Made by a program: the position numbers and the translations under genes. Shown piece by piece: positions 57,830 to 64,000 of a stretch of 64,000 bases of DNA. The notes beneath the pieces were generated by a model that had not been told where the DNA came from, did not search any database, and was given only the letters and a program-made list of their open reading frames with translations. Source of the stretch: Pterois miles (Eukaryota; Chordata; Actinopteri; Perciformes; Scorpaenidae). Numbering within the stretch: the first letter of the stretch is position 1; each line of letters starts with the position of its first letter. The stretch lies in contig CAMQGK010000246.1 of the NCBI GenBank assembly GCA_947000775.1, positions 1,255,501 to 1,319,500 of the forward strand, read 5' to 3'.

Positions 57830-57854
57830 AATAATAATAATAATAATAATAATG
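57830..57854. repeat. (AAT)n microsatellite
   Basis: About eight AAT units. Confidence 0.85.
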
Positions 57855-59139
57855 GGCCAACCATTTAATCATCAATTTCACCTCTTATGCAGATGATACT
57901 CCGTTTTACACCACTGTCAGTCCAACTTATCAGTCAATGCTATCTAACTTAGACACCTCTTAGCTGGATGACAAATATTCTCAACCTAAATGTAGATACA
58001 CCAAAAATGCTTATCTTATGCAAAAAGGTCACTCCATTTTGACATTTATGTGAACTTTAAAAAGTTCCCCATTTCATGCTCTCTGACTGCTAAAACCCTG
58101 GAAGCAACATTTGGAGCAAAATCTCTAAATCTAAATCTAAATTTCAAGAACACAGTAATATCACTATATTTTCCTATTTCACCACTGTAGGTAAGGATTA
58201 GGCTGTTCATGAATAATGATACTGCTACATGCTTTTGTAACTTCATGAGCCGTCTGCTGTAATTGCATTTTCTCTCACCTTTATATCTAGCTGTACTATT
58301 AACTAGCATACCTAATAGCTTCCAGCACAGATTCTTACCAGTTTGTAGTTTTAGCCATAGCCCCAGTATTAGCCTCCCTGCAGTGGCTTCCAATCCATGT
58401 TAGGGCTGATTTATAAATTACCTCTTATATTGTACCAAGGACTTGCTCCACTATACTTATCAAAACCCTGAATTACAGCAGTGGAGTTGTCTGGTGGATG
58501 ACAGCAAAAGACTGTAATTTTACTGGGTAGCCCCTGTTTGTGAATACATATGTGCAATGGTGTAAGGATAAAGTGAGACACTTCTGAAACTGGTGGTACA
58601 TGGTTTGTCAAACAAGAAAGTCTTCCTCCTAGAGTCATTACAAGTGCCTGAGTTTACCACTGGGATTCTCTACCTTGTCGCCAATTTGAAGGGAGCGTCC
58701 TGGTGGTAAACTACCATAAGTATCATCAATTTTGGTGTCACTAAGGCTAGGGGCAAAAACCCTCTGTAGACAATAGATGCATTCGGTTCCAAGTAAAATA
58801 GTTGCTTCAGGGTGTTGTGATCCCTCGAATGTTCAGGGATTACTACAAGAGAGATCGCTGCCAAAAAAAAAAATCCATTCCAATTTATATGAATCAGCAT
58901 ATAACTGAGACAGTGAAATTGTCCCTTATTCCACTGGTTTTCCTTTGAGCTTTGATTGATTTGAGGTACCACAACATATTCTCACACAGGGATTCGTATG
59001 ATATCTTACAAAAAAAGCTATTCCTCCTTTTCCGTTCATTTTCCTACAAATGTCCAGCAAAACATCCATTTCCACTTGTTACATGCATACAGTCTTGTCA
59101 AAATAAACATCTGTAAAACTACCTTGTCAGGTTTAGGAA

Positions 59140-59510
59140 TAGATTGACTTGGTTAGGCTTATGCAACAAAACTACTTCGTCAGGTTTTAAAGAAAACAAG
59201 TGGAAGTTAGGTGACAAAATCTTCTTAGTTAGCTTTAGGAAATGATTAAATTACTCAAGTGCATAACTTAGATGATAAATAAATCAACGCTGACTTCTGG
59301 TTTCACACAAGACATGAATGCAGATCTCCGGGGTGAACGTCCGGCATTTTTTGACCCACCATCCACCCCGACCGCCTTCCTACACAGCGTTCTCCACTAT
59401 TTATATGTCCTGGTCCACAATTACGTGAATTACACCCAAACTGATTTCGTGGAATATACACAAATCACAGTGCATTACTTTTCGTAGGTATAGCTACCAG
59501 CAGTACATGA
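59140..59510 (+). repeat. Dispersed repeat, second copy
   Basis: The counterpart of 48060-48420: GCAACAAAACTACTTCGTCA, GACTTCTGGTTTCACACAAG, ACATGAATGCAG, CACAGTGCATTACTTTTCGT and AGGTATAGCTA. The open frame at 59272-59487 is incidental. Confidence 0.65.
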
Positions 59511-60943
59511 GACCATCCTGGGTACCACATCACAAAGGCTGAATGCTGTAGTGTGCTATGGCTGTGAATCATATGCCTACAAATGTGATTTTGACATTTA
59601 ATTTTCTTATTAAAGTAAAAATAGTACAAGACAAAACATCTGTGTCAAAGAACCTCAGAATAAAAGTTTCAGTTTTCACAGGAAACACATTACCAATGCT
59701 TTAACTGGCTATGGCCATATCTTAAAATGCTTGCAATGGAAAATGCAGGAAAGTTTTCGTTTTGTCCAACTTTCCTGTAAAAAACTTTGAAAAATAGTTT
59801 GGCAAGCCATGAGCAGGCTGCCATAGGAGCCTGAAACCCATCCTATCTCATCATAGTTCCTGCTGTTCAACAAACACCTTCCTCACACCTCAGAGGACTG
59901 CTGAGGCTTCTCTCTGGAGGGAATTACTCGTTTGTGTGTCCTCAGCGAAGGGCAGAACTACGCTGAACGCTGCTGAGCTACAGAGAAACCCTGTCGTATA
60001 AGCTCCCGGCTCAGCCTCTGAGCGGTCTCATTTGAGCACACCAGCAGAGAAAAGATAGGGGGGGAAAAGCGCAAAGGTAAGGAAGGGCAGAGTAAGAATG
60101 ACTAAGCACAAAAACACACAAGCTTTGTTACCACTTTGTGTATTTTAGACCAATTACTGCCGGCTTTCTGTCTGGTTAATGGATGTATGTGTGATGGGAA
60201 GATAAGATACGAGTTAACAGAGGACAGCCAGGTCACTGTTGATGTGATAGTCTGTCTTTACTCTATAAGCCTGCAGATTCAGACTCTATACAACAGAGGA
60301 GTTTTCATGTGATGTAATGCAGCAGCCATATTGGAGGTCTTCAGCTTTCCATTGTCTTTCTAATTTTGCAAAATTGGTTAACTACTGTGTTGGTTTTGAC
60401 TGGGAAAACTGCATCATCATCATGATATATCTGACTGCATTTATGCCTCATTGATGACACCTACAACAAAACATGCTGGCTATGGAGTTACTTTTGTGTC
60501 TTTATAACGCAGTCAAGCAGAACAGGCTTGAGAGAAAATCTTTCCAATCAAAAAATCATTTTCTTTTGCAAGAAAACTAATGCGAATCCAAAAGTTTTCG
60601 TTGTGAATCCAAAAGTTTCATATGCAAAGGCGAGCACTTTGCTTGCTGTTGAGCTGAATCTCGTACGACTCATATCGACTGGCCAGTCTCAATCGAAGTG
60701 ACAGCTTGGAAACATCCACTGTTGGATTCGCAAGCAAAATGTCTGGACTCACAAATGAAACTTTTGGATTCACAAACAAAACTTCTGAATCAAAAACTGA
60801 GCTCATTTGCAGTAAAACATTTTTATAATTGTTCTGCTCTCAAACCTATTCTGTTTGATTGGATATTAAGTAACTCCACAGTTGGCTTCCTAGTCTAACA
60901 CCTCTGACTGAGTCAGTGAAGTGAATCATCCCACGCCTCTGCA

Positions 60944-61200
60944 TTAAAGGTCTAGTGTGCAGGACTTGGCGGCATCTAGCAGTGAGGTTGCAGATTGCAA
61001 ACAACTGAGGCTTCTCCCGAGTGCCAAGTGAGTAGAAGAACTATGGTGCGAAACGCAAAAATGTGAAACCGTGAATGGTCCTCGCTAGATCCAGTGTTTG
61101 GTTTGTCCATCCTGGGCTTCTGTAGAAACATGGCAGCCAGAGGACCTACTCCCTATGTATTTACTGTATATAAAGTACATAAACGCCTTTATCTAAGGTA
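60944..61200. mobile_element. Family A element, partial copy
   Basis: The left end TTAAAGGTCTAGTGTGCAGG leads into GGCGGCATCTAGCAGTGAGG and GATTGCAAACAACTGA, then the CCAGTGTTTGGTTTG and TTCTGTAGAAACATGG modules. The right inverted end is not evident, so the end coordinate is approximate. Confidence 0.5.
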
Positions 61201-62030
61201 ACACAAACACAAATCAGATTTTCGGGTTAATACACTAAAGATTAAAACATCTGCATTTTCTTGCCCAAAAATTTAGGTTTTCCAAAACGGCCTCCAGGGT
61301 GCATAAATCTTAAAACACTGTTTTTATGTTTTAGTGTGTACAAGGAAAACTGTAAGCCATCCCAGTGAAGGTGTGGCAGTGAAGTGAAGAACTTTGTGTC
61401 ACCACTTGAGAGGCTGCATGTCTTTGAGTCATGACAGCTTTTTTTCATATGCCTCTGCACAGCAACAGCGCTGTTTTCAGGTTGGCATAAACATCCAACT
61501 TGGACTCGAGGATGAACAGATTAGAAATTAGAGGTCAACTTCTTAAATGTATATTAATAAATAATGAATATTTTCTGGTTTCTTTACTCCTCTATGACAG
61601 TAAACAGAATATCTTTGAGTTATGGGCAAAACAAGACATTTGAGGTTTGGGAAACACTGATGGACATTTTTCACCATTTTCCGACATGTCTGACCAAACA
61701 AGTAATCCAGTAATTGAGAAAATTATCGACAGATTAATTGGAGAAACAGACTGAAATACTGACATAAGAGAAAAACAATACAGTGCTGTGGATGGGATGG
61801 CAGAAAAACACATTTTAGCCACCTAAAAGAAAGGCTCACCTCATAAAAATCAATGTCCATTTAAGTGCGCGCTATATTTCCCGAATGTAAGTCAAACCTA
61901 TCTGCTCCCTCCAAAGTCAGTTTCAGATAATAAAAACAGTATTGATACGTTTCACTTTCAGAATATTATAAAGATCAAAAAATAATCATTCGTTGCAGCT
62001 TGCAACTGTGACCTGACGTCCTTCCTATCC

Positions 62031-62392
62031 ATCCATCTGCAACCACTTACCCTGTTAGGGGTCGCAGAGGGGCTGGAGGCGATGCCAGCTGGCATTGGAC
62101 AAAAGCGGGGTTCACCCTGGACAGATCACCAGTCCATCACAGGTCACATAAAGACAAACAACCATTCATGCTCACATTCACCTATGTGACCTACGGGCAA
62201 TTTAGAGTCATCAATTAACCTACATGTCTTTGGATTGTGGGAGGAAGCTGGAGAACCCGGAGAAAACCCACGTTATTACAGGGAGAACATGCAAACTCCA
62301 CTCAGAAGAGCCCTAAGCCGGTTTCAAACCTGTGATCCTCTTGCTGCGAGGCAACAGCGCTAACCACGTGCAGCCCACCTCACGTCCTTCCC
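62031..62392 (-). mobile_element. tRNA-headed teleost repeat, fuller copy
   Basis: On the minus strand: head CACGTGGTTAGCGCTGTTGC, GGTTTGAAACC, GGAGTTTGCATGTTCTCCCT, AGACATGTAGGTTAATTGAT, GTGAATGGTTGTTTGTCTT, then GGTGAACCCCGCTTTTGTCC. Same family as 53995-54268. Confidence 0.8.
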
Positions 62393-64000
62393 ATTCTTGC
62401 GATACCTCTGATACACCTTGACGGAATTTCGTTAAATTTGGCAAAAACATATCAACCTGGACTCAAGGATGAACTGATTACAATTTGGTGGTCAAAGGTA
62501 CCTGTGACCTCACAAAACATATTTTCAGCCATTACTGAAGAATTCATATGCTAATTAACATTTTCACACCAATGTCTAATAGGATGCAATGATGAAGTGA
62601 TGACATTTTGGACAGACAGGGATGTAAACTATGCAAGGCCTTAATTCTAGTTTTAATTTTCAGATGATTTCATCTACATATTTTCTGATGCAAACAAAAG
62701 TAGCCTATGCAGTGTTTAACATGTAATCTGAGTAATGCAATCAGATTACAAACAAAGGTAACTGTCATTAGCCCCTGTTGAAGATAACTAGAAGAACTGT
62801 TTTAACTGTGACATTTCAAAATGACTAATAAATGAGTAATTTGTCATGTCTTCTCCCGATGCCTGTCTACTAATGCCTGTCATTTATCAATCATATATCA
62901 GTCTACCAACCTAGTAGGTAGGTAGCTCATCAGTATACAATGGACTGTATATCTATAGGTCTACACTACCTACATACTCCAGTATGCTACATGTTTGTCT
63001 GTTTACTTTGCTGTGTTGAGATGATATGTGGTGTTTTGAGCTGTAATAAAACTGTGATGTTTTTCTGAAAAGGCCACTGAGATAAGATCCTGTCCCCATC
63101 TGGGACAGAGATGCCGAGCCAGCATCAATAATTCATATCTTGACCATTATGAGATGTGAATTATGAGTCTGGGAATGCCTGATCTGGTAGCACGGAGATG
63201 GAGAAAGATAAGTTCGGTTGATGGATGGCTGTCCTAACACTTTTCATCTACGCAGTCTGCTTTCCTGAAATTTCATGAAATGAGCCCAGTGTCTGAATAC
63301 AAATGTGTGAGAAAGCAGATGTTGGATACATGCTGTTGACCACTAAGCAGCTTCACGAGCAGTTGTGTTTGTGTGCCTTGCTCAAGGGAATCTGAGCTCT
63401 TGTTTAGGGATAAGAGAGCATGTATGAGTCACTTCACCAGCTGAGGCCTAGCTGTGATCATTCAGTCACCTTGCAATTACCAGCCTCTTTGACTGTTCAG
63501 CAACTGCTGCACAACACAGAACATCTGTCCCACCTTCGCTTCACCGAGGCTAAATTTGATTATGTAATGACTGCAAAGGTGAAAGCGGCATGCCTGCCAG
63601 GCAAAACTGATCAAAACAATCTCAGCAGGGGCACAATCAGCCAATGTTTCCAATAGGCTCTGCGGATCATTGAACAATTTAGGTCAAATAAGCCCATATG
63701 GGAATCAGAAATTGAGCCATTTTCCTCAAACAAGGTCTACGAGTCTGCAGCCATGCATGTCCGCATCCATCTCTGTTGGCTGGCTGTACTTAGGCATAGT
63801 GGTGTTGGGTTAAGTGCTAATGCTAGCAAAGCAACATGCTCTCAGTGACAATGCCTACATGCTGATGTTTCGCATGTATCATGTTTACCATGTTCACACC
63901 TTAGTTCAGCAAATTAACATGCTAAAATTTGCTGCCTCCCTAAGGCTCTCAACATGGCAAAGGCTTGCAGCTCACAGCAAAAAAAACACAATGCCAAGAC

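Larger units (their letters stand above)
51120..64000. other. 5' side of adap1: first intron or upstream DNA
   Basis: adap1 exon 1 (start codon and CADCG motif) was searched for on the minus strand and not found, so it probably lies beyond 64000. Content: a purine-rich stretch at 51120-51320, SINEs and tRNA-like repeats, a minisatellite at 56381-57030, dispersed repeats and AT-rich unique DNA. Confidence 0.55.

Noticed and set aside
51120..64000. adap1 exon 1 (start codon and CADCG)
   Set aside because: I looked for the Cys-Ala-Asp-Cys pattern on the minus strand and found no candidate with a donor in the right phase; probably beyond the window.

Overview
The window is vertebrate nuclear DNA, almost certainly from a percomorph (perch-like) teleost. 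The coding part is small and split into exons with GT-AG introns. The rest is intron and intergenic DNA filled with long dinucleotide microsatellites and with repeat families typical of spiny-rayed fish: tRNA-headed SINEs, LINE 3' tails ending in TTATC-type repeats, TTAA-flanked short DNA elements, and hAT and Tc1 relics. Nothing in it looks bacterial, and there is no operon, CRISPR array or RBS.

Three protein-coding genes are recognised. (1) lmf1 (lipase maturation factor 1), minus strand: start codon at 15324 and coding exons at 15114-15324, 13547-13856 and 9042-9190. The remaining exons were not found and probably lie left of position 1. (2) sox8 (a SoxE HMG-box transcription factor), plus strand: three exons at 16843-17264, 18311-18570 and 18670-19414. 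The third exon carries an apparent one-base deletion in a C run that breaks the frame. (3) adap1 (ArfGAP with dual PH domains, centaurin-alpha-1), minus strand: ten in-phase coding exons between 51119 and 26165, covering everything except the first exon. lmf1 and sox8 are head to head, about 1.5 kb apart between start codons, as SOX8 and LMF1 are in human 16p13.3. sox8 and adap1 are tail to tail.

Layout: 1-9041 is lmf1 intron or downstream sequence with many dispersed repeats. 9042-15324 holds lmf1 exons 1-3. 15350-15960 is a roughly four-copy tandem repeat on the lmf1 promoter side that repeats GGAA (ETS-like) and, in two copies, CRE-like motifs. 16843-19414 is sox8. 19415-26164 is intergenic: a 5'-truncated LINE with target-site duplications (20640-21298) and a 1.5-kb tandem expansion (22880-24420). 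26165-51119 is adap1. Its last intron contains a tRNA-Arg(CCU) gene and an initiator tRNA-Met-like gene sitting in two homologous duplicated segments. Other adap1 introns carry a hAT-type element with perfect 8-bp duplications, a microsatellite cluster, two large hairpins, a SINE, a candidate solo LTR and a broken Tc1 element. 51120-64000 is 5' flank or first intron of adap1 with repeats, including a 21-bp-type minisatellite at 56.4-57.0 kb.

The genes do not form a pathway: lmf1 acts in ER lipase folding, sox8 in developmental transcription and adap1 in PIP3/ARF6 signalling. No wholly new biological system is evident. The best leads are the repeated promoter module between lmf1 and sox8, the broken sox8 frame, the phase gap in lmf1, and the duplicated tRNA segments inside adap1.
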